From Anoxynatronum buryatiense (GTDB lineage Bacteria > Bacillota > Clostridia > Peptostreptococcales > Tindalliaceae), in the NCBI RefSeq assembly GCF_900182905.1, contig NZ_FXUF01000019.1, positions 1 through 64,000 on the forward strand: DNA of 64,000 nt. Direction: 5' to 3'. A program made the translations under genes and the position numbers. This document shows, piece after piece, positions 1-7,589 of this stretch; position 1 is the stretch's first letter; each line of letters opens with the position of its first letter. The notes under the pieces were generated by a model. The model worked only from the letters and a program-made list of their open reading frames with translations. It ran no database searches and was not told the DNA's origin.

Positions 1-57
<57 letters not shown>

Positions 58-120
58 TTTTTTCCCAAACCCAGTCTCTTTTCAGATTCTGGCTTCTTTT
101 GGTTCTCTTCGCTTCTTCCT

Positions 121-142
121 GCTGTTCAGTTTTCAAAGAACG
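121..142 (-). promoter_or_regulatory. boxA-like antitermination element of the rRNA leader
   Basis: On the minus strand this reads TTCTTTGAAAACTGAACAG, the block commonly found upstream of 16S genes in Firmicutes that contains the boxA site for Nus-factor antitermination. It lies about 65-85 nt before the 16S start, between the leader hairpin and the gene. Function is inferred from family knowledge; the sequence match is direct. Confidence 0.75.
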
Positions 143-146
143 TTAA

Positions 147-194
147 AGCCGCTTATCGCTTTGGGCTTCGTCCGCCAAAGCGTTTTTAGCGGCT
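147..194 (-). promoter_or_regulatory. Hairpin at the 5' end of the rRNA leader
   Basis: The rRNA leader begins with a two-tier stem: AGCCGCT (194-188) pairs with AGCGGCT (153-147), and inside it CGCTTTGG (182-175) pairs with CCAAAGCG (164-157). The -10 box ends at 200, so the transcript should start almost exactly at this hairpin. It could protect the 5' end or take part in pre-rRNA processing. No T-tract follows, so it is not an intrinsic terminator. Confidence 0.7.
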
Positions 195-199
195 CATTT

Positions 200-228
200 A
201 ATATACCATTTTTACCTGGGGGTGTCAA
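200..228 (-). promoter_or_regulatory. rRNA operon promoter
   Basis: A perfect -35 TTGACA (228-223) and -10 TATATT (205-200) are separated by exactly 17 bp. This is a strong vegetative-sigma promoter reading toward the 16S gene. Its -10 side, ATGGTATATT, is shared with the promoter in front of rpmG at 46431-46459. Confidence 0.9.
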
Positions 229-412
229 CTGATTCTATCGATTTTTTTGCCTGGTATTTGACTTTGTATTCATGCCGCATATGGTTAATACCCATATAAT
301 TTAACATTAAAAGGAAGGTATTGATTTATTTTTCATTTTGGATTTCTTTTTCTTCATTTCTCCAAGTCGTTTAGCGCTTCACGACATCTGCTTTCGACAA
401 CCAGCAGTCCTC
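229..412. other. Intergenic spacer between rrn and folT promoters, nothing assigned
   Basis: This AT-rich stretch separates the rRNA promoter (minus) from the folT promoter (plus). It contains a TATAAT at about 295-300 without a matching -35 and no open frame with a ribosome site. I see no gene, repeat or structured RNA in it. Confidence 0.5.
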
Positions 413-441
413 TTTACATATGATGACGGATACGATAAGAT
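413..441 (+). promoter_or_regulatory. folT promoter
   Basis: TTTACA (413-418) and TAAGAT (436-441) are separated by 17 bp. Transcription would start near 448, immediately before the first paired base of the tetrahydrofolate riboswitch at 451. That fit of promoter to aptamer supports the call. Confidence 0.75.
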
Positions 442-450
442 AAGGACAGA

Positions 451-546
451 GGCAGAGTAGACATTATGCGTTAAGTGTTGGGAGATGGGAAGTTGCTCTC
501 AAACGAAGAATGACATGATTCGCGGTATAATGTTGCATCCGCTGCC
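451..546 (+). promoter_or_regulatory. Tetrahydrofolate (THF) riboswitch
   Basis: The segment carries the conserved blocks of the THF riboswitch in order: GAGTAGA (455-461), GCGTTAAGTG (469-478), GATGGGA (484-490), ACGAAG (503-508), GCGGT (532-536) and TTGCATCCGCT (533-543 region). Its ends pair as GGCAG (451-455) with CTGCC (542-546). THF riboswitches are known to control folate synthesis and folate transport genes in Firmicutes, and the next gene is a FolT-type S component. The 3' strand of the closing stem overlaps an alternative hairpin (CCACAT 545-550 with ATGTGG 587-592), which suggests the ligand decides between two folds. Confidence 0.92.
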
Positions 547-600
547 ACATTTGAGAAGCAGTGTCGTTTTTGTACTTCTTTCTCTGATGTGGGGTCATCG

Positions 601-618
601 CCTCACTACAGTGAAAGG
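601..618 (+). promoter_or_regulatory. Hairpin that can mask the folT ribosome binding site
   Basis: CCT (601-603) plus CAC (604-606 with one shift) can pair with GTG (611-613) and AGG (616-618), closing a TACA loop. The 3' arm is part of the AAAGGAGG Shine-Dalgarno at 614-621. With the riboswitch upstream and no T-tract after the intervening hairpins, this fits translational rather than transcriptional control. The pairing is short, so the role is inferred. Confidence 0.45.
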
Positions 619-628
619 AGGTGTGCAC

Positions 629-1198
629 ATGGTTCAATCAAACGGTTTTCGCATTTCGACAAAGGCACTGGTGCTGGCTTCGTTTTTTGTGGGGATTAAC
701 ATTATCCTCTCCCGGGTCGGCGCAATCATGCTCTTTAACAACAGCGTCCGGCTTAGTTTTGGCAACATTCCACTGATTCTGTCAGGGTTATTGCTGGGGC
801 CTGCCGCCGGTTTGATGACCGGTATCGTCAGTGATTTGCTGGGTTTTCTCATTAACTCCCACGGCGGCGCCTATCATCCGGGATTCACTCTCAGTGCCGG
901 CTTAACCGGTTTAATTCCAGGGCTGGTCATGCTTTGGAGTCTTAAAGTTGGAAAAAGCCGGTTTTCTCTGCTGAATGTGGTGGTTGCCAACCTGTTGGTG
1001 TATCTGCTGATTTCCGGCTTACTCAACACCATCTGGTTGACTCACCTGTTGGGAACGGGTTTCAGCATCTTATTCCCGGCACGATTAGCCAGTCATGGCA
1101 TTGTCACAATCATCAATACCGTGCTGACGTATGCATTGATTAAAAGCTTTCAGCGTTCCAACCTGGTGCCCGCAAGTGTCTTGTCTTTAAAGACTTGA
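629..1198 (+). CDS. folT: Folate-specific ECF transporter S component FolT
   Basis: Integral membrane substrate-binding subunit of an energy-coupling factor (ECF) vitamin transporter, 189 aa. The protein has about six hydrophobic segments and the S-component pattern near the N terminus (ALVLASFFVGINIIL) followed by RLSFGNIPLILSGLLLGP, typical of the FolT family. The ATG at 629 is chosen because AAAGGAGG lies 7 nt upstream; an in-frame ATG at 485 lies inside the riboswitch and is rejected. The THF riboswitch directly upstream independently points to folate as substrate. It has no ATPase or T subunit beside it, so it probably shares the EcfA1-EcfA2-EcfT module encoded at 11.8-14.3 kb. A terminator follows at 1307. 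Confidence 0.92.
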   Translation: MVQSNGFRISTKALVLASFFVGINIILSRVGAIMLFNNSVRLSFGNIPLILSGLLLGPAAGLMTGIVSDLLGFLINSHGGAYHPGFTLSAGLTGLIPGLVMLWSLKVGKSRFSLLNVVVANLLVYLLISGLLNTIWLTHLLGTGFSILFPARLASHGIVTIINTVLTYALIKSFQRSNLVPASVLSLKT

Positions 1199-1306
1199 TA
1201 ATCATGCAGCTGTTTCAGTCATTTTGTCGCCAGGTATTCAACATGATGCGTAAGCACGTCTCACACGCAAGTACCATCACCAGCCTCACAAATACTCTCA
1301 AAACAG

Positions 1307-1348
1307 GCAACCGCTTGCCCCTAATCATCGGGGAAGCGGTTGCTTTTT
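1307..1348. terminator. Intrinsic terminator between folT and malQ
   Basis: A strong stem, GCAACCGCTT(G)CCCC (1307-1321) with GGGGAAGCGGTTGC (1330-1343), is followed by TTTTT on the plus strand. On the minus strand the stem is followed by TGTTTTGAG, so it may also end the malQ transcript that converges from the right. Confidence 0.88.
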
Positions 1349-2882
1349 ATTGTCTTCCGTTAACGCCACTTTTCGAATGACGCTGTGCTTCTTCGATCAC
1401 TTGGTAAATGAAATGCTGCAAGGCTGAATCTGACAGTTGCTCTTCTGTCGCCCGCCATTGCCAGTTGGTTCCACCAATGGTTCCGGGATAATTCATTCTG
1501 GCAGCCGTTCCCAGGCAAAGGTAGTCCTGCAGTGGAATGACAACCGTTTTTGCATTTGTATGCATCAGCAGCCGAATCAGTTGTTGACAGTTTTCTTCAG
1601 ATGTTTTTTCCGGATTAATGCGATGATAGCGTTTCAATATTTCCCGAATCCCCACATCCGAAAATGCTTTTTCTTTCAGCCAGCCGACCAGGGTGTCATT
1701 ATCGTGGGTGCCTGTGTAGGCCACCGTGTGTTTTTCGTAGTATGCCGGCCTTTCTTTCTTTTTTGTCTTTTTACCGAAAGAAAACTGCAGAATTTTCATG
1801 CCAGGAAATCCAAAGGTTTTTTTCAGCGCCTCCACTTCCGGAGTAATGACTCCCAGATCTTCAGCAATCAGCGGCAGTTCCCCCAGGTGCTTTTCCAGCG
1901 AGCGAAAGAGTGCCATCCCCGGCGCCTTCACCCAACGGCCTCTTACTGCCGTGGGTTCAGTTGCATGAATTTCCCAGTAAGCTTCAAATCCCCGGAAATG
2001 ATCGATGCGAATCATATCCACAGATTCCATCAAATGTTGCAAGCGCTTTCGCCACCAGCTAAAATCGTCTTTCATCATTTTATCCCACCGATAGTGGGGG
2101 TTGCCCCACCGCTGTCCTGTTCTGGAAAAATAGTCGGGAGGAACTCCTGCAACCACCGCCGGTGTGCCATCTGGATTCAGTTGAAAAAGTTGTGGGTCAG
2201 CCCACACATCCGCACTGTCATGAGCAACAAAGATGGGAAGATCACCAATGAGCCGTATGTTGTTCTCCCAGAAAACCTTCTTCATTTCCTGCCACTGGGT
2301 GTGAAAACAATATTGCAGAAATTCAACGTATTCCAGTTCATTCAGGTGTTGTTCCTGAAAAAGGCGCAACCCCTTCACCGACCGGTTTCTCAACTCTTCA
2401 GGCCACTCTTGCCAGGGTCGCAGTTTTTGATTTTTTTTAATGACCGCGAAGAGCGCATAGTCCTCCAGCCACCATCGTTGTTCTTCAATAAACCGGTGGT
2501 AGTCGTTGGGCTTATTTTGTCTCTTGAATCGTTGATAGGCCAGATGATACAGCTGACTTTTCCATTCTCTCATTCGGAGAAAATCTACTCTGGTTTCAGG
2601 AAAGTCAGGCGGTTCTGCCATCTCCTCACAGTGCAACCAGCCCCGAGCGGTCAACTTCTCAGGGCTGATAAAATCTTCGTTGCCTGCAAAGGCAGAAAAA
2701 CTCTGGTAAGGAGAATCACCGTACCCCACCGGATTCAAAGGCAGTATCTGCCAGAAACGATTCCCTGTCTTTTTCAGAAAAGGGAGGAGCATTCTTTCTG
2801 CAGCGCCGATGTCACCCACACCATGGGGTGACGGGAGTGAAGAGATATGCAGCAGCAATCCTGCATTAGCGTCTTTGGTCAT
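1347..2882 (-). CDS. malQ: 4-alpha-glucanotransferase (amylomaltase)
   Basis: Disproportionating enzyme of glycoside hydrolase family 77 that transfers maltodextrin segments and releases glucose, acting with the phosphorylase just upstream. The 511-aa length is normal. The N-terminal GLLLHISSLPSPHGVGDIG and GYGDSPYQS motifs are family hallmarks. Catalytic residues are visible: the nucleophile Asp294 in IRIDHFRGF, the acid/base Glu341 in AEDLG, and the transition-state Asp394 in GTHDND. It is cytoplasmic. It starts 116 bp after glgP, with a weak AAAGGG ribosome site 10 nt before the ATG, and is probably co-transcribed with glgP. It ends at the shared terminator next to folT. Confidence 0.96.
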   Translation of the reverse strand: MTKDANAGLLLHISSLPSPHGVGDIGAAERMLLPFLKKTGNRFWQILPLNPVGYGDSPYQSFSAFAGNEDFISPEKLTARGWLHCEEMAEPPDFPETRVDFLRMREWKSQLYHLAYQRFKRQNKPNDYHRFIEEQRWWLEDYALFAVIKKNQKLRPWQEWPEELRNRSVKGLRLFQEQHLNELEYVEFLQYCFHTQWQEMKKVFWENNIRLIGDLPIFVAHDSADVWADPQLFQLNPDGTPAVVAGVPPDYFSRTGQRWGNPHYRWDKMMKDDFSWWRKRLQHLMESVDMIRIDHFRGFEAYWEIHATEPTAVRGRWVKAPGMALFRSLEKHLGELPLIAEDLGVITPEVEALKKTFGFPGMKILQFSFGKKTKKKERPAYYEKHTVAYTGTHDNDTLVGWLKEKAFSDVGIREILKRYHRINPEKTSEENCQQLIRLLMHTNAKTVVIPLQDYLCLGTAARMNYPGTIGGTNWQWRATEEQLSDSALQHFIYQVIEEAQRHSKSGVNGRQ

Positions 2883-2998
2883 CTGTTGTCAGCCCTTTGC
2901 TTCCATTTTTTACCAGCTGTTTAATGTCATTCAGTCCTCGGGTGATGTTATCTTCGTTTATATTCATGTCTTGTTGCTATTGGCAATAGCCTGGCATA

Positions 2999-4657
2999 TT
3001 ATTCTTGAGCCAAGTGATACAGCTCCCTGCAGTAGGCCTTGATCATGCGTTCCGCTGAAAAAGCTTCTCTGGTATCCATGATACTGGCCACCATCATTTC
3101 CGACCATCGTTCATGCTGGTCTTCGAAACAGGGGAGCACCTCTTCCAACAGCACCTGATAAAGCGCTTCCGCATCCCGCTGGTCCTGGGCTGTTTCTGTG
3201 GCAGGCACCTGTTCATCACCAATAGCCCAGCCATTCACACCATGGCGACAGGCTTCGGGCCACCAGCCGTCAAGTATGCTCACGTTCATCACGCCGTTCA
3301 TGGCTGCCTTCATTCCAGACGTGCCACAGGCTTCCTTGGGTCTTTGTGGATTATTAAGCCAGATATCGCACCCTCGTGTGAGGAGAGCCCCCAGTGCCAT
3401 GTCATAGTCTTCCAGAAACACCACCGACTGGGGATGCTGTTGTTGAACCTTCGCCAGTTTCTTCAACATTTCCTTTCCTTTACTGTCCATGGGATGTGCC
3501 TTGCCGGAAAAAATCAGTTGCAGCCGCTGCTGCTTCAGTAAAGGTTCAATGCGTTCCATCTGTGAAAAAATCAGATCGCTTCGTTTATAAGGGGCTGCCC
3601 GTCTGGCAAAACCCACCACCAGTCCCTGTGGGTTCAACTGGATGCCCTTTCGTTCTTTCACCAGCTCCAGCAGTTCACTGCGATTTTCTGAATGAACCCG
3701 CTTGACATGGGCCACCGTCAGTGAGGAACGATTCAGACGCTCATCCATCCAGGTGGGCACATGAACACCATTCGTGATGTTGATAAGGGGTGCTTTTCCT
3801 TTGACGCTGCGCCACATGGATTTCGTCGTTTCCAGATGCAACGCTGCCACCGAATTTGCCTGTCGCGAAAGACGCAGACCTGCAACGGTCATGTTGAAAG
3901 GAGTACCTCCAATTTCTGCCAGTTGCTCAATGGTGAGTCCCTGATGGGCACTCATGTACCTCAGCCGGGCAAGTGGATGGGATTCATTGCCTGCAGGTAT
4001 GGGGGTATGGGTGGTAAACACGATTTGTTGCCGGGTGTCACTCCATGCACTATGAAAATCTGCTCCCCTATCCATTTTGTCCCGTAGCAGCGCCAGCCCC
4101 GCCAGCACCGCATGACCTTCATTGAAATGATAAGTTATCACTGGTATTTTAAGCGCCTGCAAAGCCCGCAGACCACCTACTCCCAATACGATTTCCTGGG
4201 CCACCCGTTCTTCTTCGGTGCCACCATAAAGCTGTCGGGTCACCCAGTGGTAGGGCGATTCAGAAACCGCTGTATCCAGAAGATAGAGGGGAACATTGCC
4301 AAAGGCTTCTGTTTTCCATACTTTCACCGGTACCCGGTCTTCTCTGATGGTGACATGCACAATGATCCCCGTATCTTCAAGGGATGATCCTTCTAACGAT
4401 CGGTAGCAGTCAACCACCTGGCCCTCCGGCGTCATGCGTTGTTCCACATAACCCTGCTGCCATTTAATGCCAATACCCACCAACGGAACTCCCGCATCTT
4501 TTGCTGCTTTCAGGTGATCTCCAGCCAAAATGCCCAAGCCACCGGAATAAATCTTGAAATGGGATGCCAGTCCATATTCCATACAAAAGTAAGCGATGTA
4601 TTTATCTTTTTCGTATGGTTCGCCATGTCGTTTCGGCTTATCTGTTGCCACCATCAT
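2999..4657 (-). CDS. glgP: Alpha-glucan (glycogen/maltodextrin) phosphorylase, short form
   Basis: Pyridoxal-phosphate enzyme of glycosyltransferase family 35 that splits alpha-1,4-glucans with phosphate to give glucose-1-phosphate. At 552 aa it belongs to the shorter phosphorylase type rather than the ~800-aa enzyme. The N-terminal motif YFCMEYGLASHFKIYSGGLG and the cofactor site EACGTSGMKAAMNG, with the Schiff-base lysine near residue 450, are intact. Two ATGs start the protein (4657, 4654) after GGAAAGGAATG. malQ follows, so the pair degrades storage glucan or imported maltodextrin. The leader upstream is unusual: a structured RNA with its own terminator lies 264-586 bp before the start. 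No glycogen synthesis genes are nearby. Confidence 0.93.
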   Translation of the reverse strand: MMVATDKPKRHGEPYEKDKYIAYFCMEYGLASHFKIYSGGLGILAGDHLKAAKDAGVPLVGIGIKWQQGYVEQRMTPEGQVVDCYRSLEGSSLEDTGIIVHVTIREDRVPVKVWKTEAFGNVPLYLLDTAVSESPYHWVTRQLYGGTEEERVAQEIVLGVGGLRALQALKIPVITYHFNEGHAVLAGLALLRDKMDRGADFHSAWSDTRQQIVFTTHTPIPAGNESHPLARLRYMSAHQGLTIEQLAEIGGTPFNMTVAGLRLSRQANSVAALHLETTKSMWRSVKGKAPLINITNGVHVPTWMDERLNRSSLTVAHVKRVHSENRSELLELVKERKGIQLNPQGLVVGFARRAAPYKRSDLIFSQMERIEPLLKQQRLQLIFSGKAHPMDSKGKEMLKKLAKVQQQHPQSVVFLEDYDMALGALLTRGCDIWLNNPQRPKEACGTSGMKAAMNGVMNVSILDGWWPEACRHGVNGWAIGDEQVPATETAQDQRDAEALYQVLLEEVLPCFEDQHERWSEMMVASIMDTREAFSAERMIKAYCRELYHLAQE

Positions 4658-4920
4658 TCTTCATTCCTTTCCAATGGTTGCTGCGAAAATGTCAATTCAT
4701 CCGCCAAGAAGTGATCCACCTTCTCTTTCCTGAAATCCCTCTGATCTTGAAACAGGTTCCCACAAACGAGAAGCCCAAAAGTATCATCGCTTCTCATTTT
4801 CCATGGTTCTTTCATCGTCATCAACTATGGTCCTTTTACCCAATCACCTTCAAAAAACACAAAAGCCGGCAGTAAACCCCATCATTTCCACCGGTTTCAT
4901 AAAAGGCAAAAAAGAAAAGG
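4658..4920. other. Spacer between the structured RNA's terminator and glgP
   Basis: No gene is seen here. On the minus strand I find only weak promoter-like strings (for example TTGAAG-17/18-CATAGT around 4805-4830) and a TTGACA near 4700 without a -10 box. Whether glgP has its own promoter here or depends on readthrough of the terminator at 4921-4964 cannot be told from the sequence. Confidence 0.4.
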
Positions 4921-4964
4921 ACAAAAAAAAGGAACAGGATTCATTGTTGGTACAACAAACCCTG
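4921..4964 (-). terminator. Intrinsic terminator of the structured RNA upstream of glgP
   Basis: On the minus strand CAGGGTTTGTTG (4964-4953) pairs over its full 12 bp, counting G-T wobbles, with CAATGAATCCTG (4946-4935) around a TACCAA loop. It is followed by TTCCTTTTTTTT. It begins 2 nt after the 3' strand of the long-range stem of the RNA upstream. Confidence 0.85.
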
Positions 4965-5243
4965 TCAACTGCAGAGACCTCTTCTATTGCCTTTGTATTC
5001 AGTTGTGTCCAGGTTTGTATCCAGGATATCACATACCTCCTGACTTTTCAGTTAGGATCAAATAACCGATGCTGCTTTGGTGTTGCTCGGATCTTGCTTT
5101 GATGGTGCTTAAAACCAGATATGCGTTTTCGTCATTTTAAGGAAGTGACGAACTTCATGTGTCTTATCTGCGAACGCCAATTCGCATCTTCAGACGTCTC
5201 TGCAGTTAAGGTATTGGCCTCAAGGCTTCGGCCACCTTTCCTT
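4921..5243 (-). ncRNA. Structured RNA of unknown family (small RNA or attenuating leader of glgP)
   Basis: Between the GGDEF gene and glgP lies a ~320-nt transcript unit with promoter and terminator and no plausible reading frame. Seen in the minus-strand RNA: a 5' hairpin (5238-5208, AAGGT/ACCTT around GGCC/GGCC); then AACTGCAGAGAC (5207-5196), which is perfectly complementary to GTCTCTGCAGTT (4978-4967), 217 nt away; directly abutting it a hairpin 5195-5161 (GTCT/AGAC plus TGCGAA/TTCGCA with an asymmetric internal loop); a hairpin 5152-5128 (TTCGTCA/TGACGAA); and weaker stems at 5093-5056 and 5056-5036. The 12-bp helix thus closes a multi-branched domain 2 nt before the terminator hairpin. 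I do not recognise hallmarks of 6S, RNase P, SRP, tmRNA, T-box, lysine, c-di-GMP or c-di-AMP RNAs. It may be a stand-alone small RNA or an attenuator of glgP-malQ. Confidence 0.7.
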
Positions 5244-5249
5244 ACTCAT

Positions 5250-5279
5250 ATAATACCACATTCTTGCAGGCTTAATCAA
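5250..5279 (-). promoter_or_regulatory. Promoter of the structured RNA / glgP leader
   Basis: TTGATT (5279-5274) and TATTAT (5255-5250) are separated by 18 bp, placing transcription start near 5243. The promoter begins 30 bp after the stop codon of the upstream GGDEF gene, so this is a new transcription unit. Confidence 0.65.
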
Positions 5280-5309
5280 TTGTTTTTTGAAGAAACCGCC
5301 GATGTCGGT

Positions 5310-7589
5310 CTATGAAGGTTTGCAAAAAAGAGAAGCTTTGCGATCGTTGTTTCCAGCACTCAGCTCATCAAAGTGAACCGCGCAGTTTCTTCCTCGATCC
5401 TTCGCCTGATAGAGGGCCAGATCAGCCGCATGAATCAGTTGATCCGGAAAATACAAGCTTGATGGTATGAGCGTGGCCACACCCAGCGTCACCGTCAAAC
5501 AGTTTTGCTCGTGCTTTTCTCCCAGAGGGATGGCCAGATCATCAATGTTATCAACGATTTTCTCTGCCAGCTGAACCGCACCTCCTCTGTCGGTATTATG
5601 TAATACCACAGCAAACTCGTCACCGCCGTAGCGCCCAATAAAATCTGTTTTCCGCCGCAGTGATTGTTCCAATGTTTTTGCCACATCCACCAGAATACGG
5701 TCACCCGTCTGGTGTCCAAACTGATCGTTGAAAGCTTTAAAATAATCCACATCTACCAATATCAAAGAAACTGGCAGCTGATCACGCCGAGAGCGTTCCC
5801 ATTCCTCTTGCAGATACGCATCTAATTTTCGGCGGTTTGCAATACCTGTCAGACTGTCGATCTCTGACAGTTCTTTCAGCTGGCGATTCAGTTTTTCAAG
5901 TTCTTGTTGTGTCTTTTGGCGAATGGTCACTTCCTGAGCCAGTTCCTGAGACTGTCTGGCATTGTTAATGGCGATGGCAGCATAAGATGCCAGTATGCGC
6001 AAAGTGTCAAGATTATATTGCGTATAGGCATCTTTTCGCCGGCTTTGTACTGTCATCACACCAATCACCTGTTCGTTGACCATCAACGGGCAGAATAACA
6101 GCGAGGGCATGAGTTCTCCGCTGGTGCTTTCATACCCCTTGATATAGTGCTGATACTCATTTTCAAGGTCGTTGACAAAAACTTCCCGACGATTTTTTAA
6201 ACACCAGACTGCATAACTTGTTTCACTGGACAGCGGGATGGAAAACGTGGGGATCACTTGTCCTTTTTCCATGTAAAAAGGGTATTCCAACACATCTTCA
6301 TTATTCCGGTAAACACCAATCCCCAGCACATCCGCCTCCATAAGGCTATTGGTGTGTTGGTATATCTGTTCAAAAACATGGTTAATGTTCAAAGTTGCCG
6401 TGATCTTTTGACCAATTTCACTGATAATCTGCATTTGCTCATAGGACTGCTTCAATGCTTTCGACTGCAGTTCCAATCTACTGGCCTGTTCTTTCAATTG
6501 TTCGGTCAAAACCTCGTAGGCCCGGTGCTTCTCCAGATATTCATCAGCTTCCATTTGGAAGGCAATGCTTCTCAGCTTATTCTGTTGCTCAACCTCTGCC
6601 ATTTGTTTATGGATGTTATGATATTTCTTATAATAAAGCACGCTTTTGCCCAAGTCGCCCTCTGCCTCATAATGTGTGGCAATCAGGCTGTAAAACTTCA
6701 CTATGAGAATATCAATCTCAAGCCCTTTGGCAATACTTAATCCGCGAAGAAGATAAGTAAGTGCCTGATGCGAATCGCCGGCCTCTTTTGTTGCATGATA
6801 CAAATCAACGCATAGATCAAGGCGAAGGTTCACGTCTGCTGTTTCAGAGAGGATATTTAAACATCGCTGGTATAGTTCAATTGACTCCTCCAGCAAGCCT
6901 TGACGGTGGGCGATCTTTCCCATGAGATGAAGGCTGTAGCCCTCCCCCACAAAATGATCTTCCAGCCTGCTTACCTGAAGACTTTCCCCGGCGTACTGCC
7001 GGGCTTTTTCCAGATCTCCCATCTCACAATAAACCATCCCAATGTTCACCAAAGGGAATGCCATGTCAGCTCTTCGCTGATGACGTTTATGACGGGATAA
7101 ACTTTCATGGTAATACATCAGGGCCGTGCCGTAGTCTTTGAGTATTTTGTACACTTCTCCAAAGTTGTTCAGCAACCCGGCAGCCATCCGTTCATAATGA
7201 ATGGCATCTGCCAACTTTAAACCTTGGCCGTAGAATTCCAGGGTACGATCAAAGTTTTGCATATATAAATAAACATTCCCCAGGGCATTTAGAATCTCTA
7301 CTTCCAACCGGTGTTCTTCAACCGCTTTTGCAAGTTCCAGCCCTTTTGTCAGCTCCTGAACAGCTTGATTAAGCTTCCCACCCAGCCAATAGCTGCGCCC
7401 TATGTTCAGCAAGCTCTTCATTTGCCCGGAAAGATCGCCGCTTTCCACTGCCAGTGCATAGGCTTTCTGTGCATAGGCCAAAGAATCAGCAGGGTTGCTT
7501 CTTTCCACTTTTTCCGCCAGTGCATTCAGCTCGCCAACAGATTTTTCGGCATATCTATCCAGATGATGACCATCTGTGGACTGTTGCAT
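5310..7589 (-). CDS. TPR-GAF-GGDEF protein, probable diguanylate cyclase
   Basis: A 759-aa soluble signalling protein predicted to make cyclic di-GMP. The N-terminal half (about residues 30-370) is a series of tetratricopeptide repeats, for example LLNIGRSYWLGGKLNQAVQE and ALGNVYLYMQNFDRTLEFY. Next come a coiled-coil stretch (~375-410), a GAF sensor domain (~415-565), a second short coiled coil, and a C-terminal GGDEF domain. The active-site motif GGDEF is intact at about residue 655, and an inhibitory RxxD (RKTD) sits exactly five residues before it, so product feedback is likely. There is no EAL domain, transmembrane segment or signal peptide. The ATG at 7589 is chosen because AAGGAG lies 9 nt upstream; an in-frame ATG at 7640 lacks a good ribosome site. 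The neighbouring glucan-degradation genes suggest a carbon-storage link, but this is not shown. Confidence 0.9.
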   Translation of the reverse strand: MQQSTDGHHLDRYAEKSVGELNALAEKVERSNPADSLAYAQKAYALAVESGDLSGQMKSLLNIGRSYWLGGKLNQAVQELTKGLELAKAVEEHRLEVEILNALGNVYLYMQNFDRTLEFYGQGLKLADAIHYERMAAGLLNNFGEVYKILKDYGTALMYYHESLSRHKRHQRRADMAFPLVNIGMVYCEMGDLEKARQYAGESLQVSRLEDHFVGEGYSLHLMGKIAHRQGLLEESIELYQRCLNILSETADVNLRLDLCVDLYHATKEAGDSHQALTYLLRGLSIAKGLEIDILIVKFYSLIATHYEAEGDLGKSVLYYKKYHNIHKQMAEVEQQNKLRSIAFQMEADEYLEKHRAYEVLTEQLKEQASRLELQSKALKQSYEQMQIISEIGQKITATLNINHVFEQIYQHTNSLMEADVLGIGVYRNNEDVLEYPFYMEKGQVIPTFSIPLSSETSYAVWCLKNRREVFVNDLENEYQHYIKGYESTSGELMPSLLFCPLMVNEQVIGVMTVQSRRKDAYTQYNLDTLRILASYAAIAINNARQSQELAQEVTIRQKTQQELEKLNRQLKELSEIDSLTGIANRRKLDAYLQEEWERSRRDQLPVSLILVDVDYFKAFNDQFGHQTGDRILVDVAKTLEQSLRRKTDFIGRYGGDEFAVVLHNTDRGGAVQLAEKIVDNIDDLAIPLGEKHEQNCLTVTLGVATLIPSSLYFPDQLIHAADLALYQAKDRGRNCAVHFDELSAGNNDRKASLFCKPS

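Noticed and set aside
485-628. N-terminal extension of folT giving a 237-aa protein
   Set aside because: The extra 48 codons lie in the THF riboswitch and its expression platform, and a perfect ribosome site precedes the ATG at 629.
1437-2831. 464-aa plus-strand open frame opposite malQ
   Set aside because: Antisense shadow of a well-supported MalQ; the translation shows no family features and there is no ribosome site.
2866-2967. 33-aa minus-strand open frame between glgP and malQ overlapping the malQ start
   Set aside because: It starts with ATG but has no ribosome site and no homology that I recognise; may be a chance frame, though translational coupling to malQ cannot be ruled out.
4658-4920. 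TTGACA near 4700 as a glgP promoter
   Set aside because: No -10 box at any acceptable spacing.
4921-5243. Assignment of the glgP leader RNA to a c-di-GMP, lysine, c-di-AMP, T-box or 6S family
   Set aside because: The diagnostic sequence blocks of each were looked for and not found; left as unassigned.
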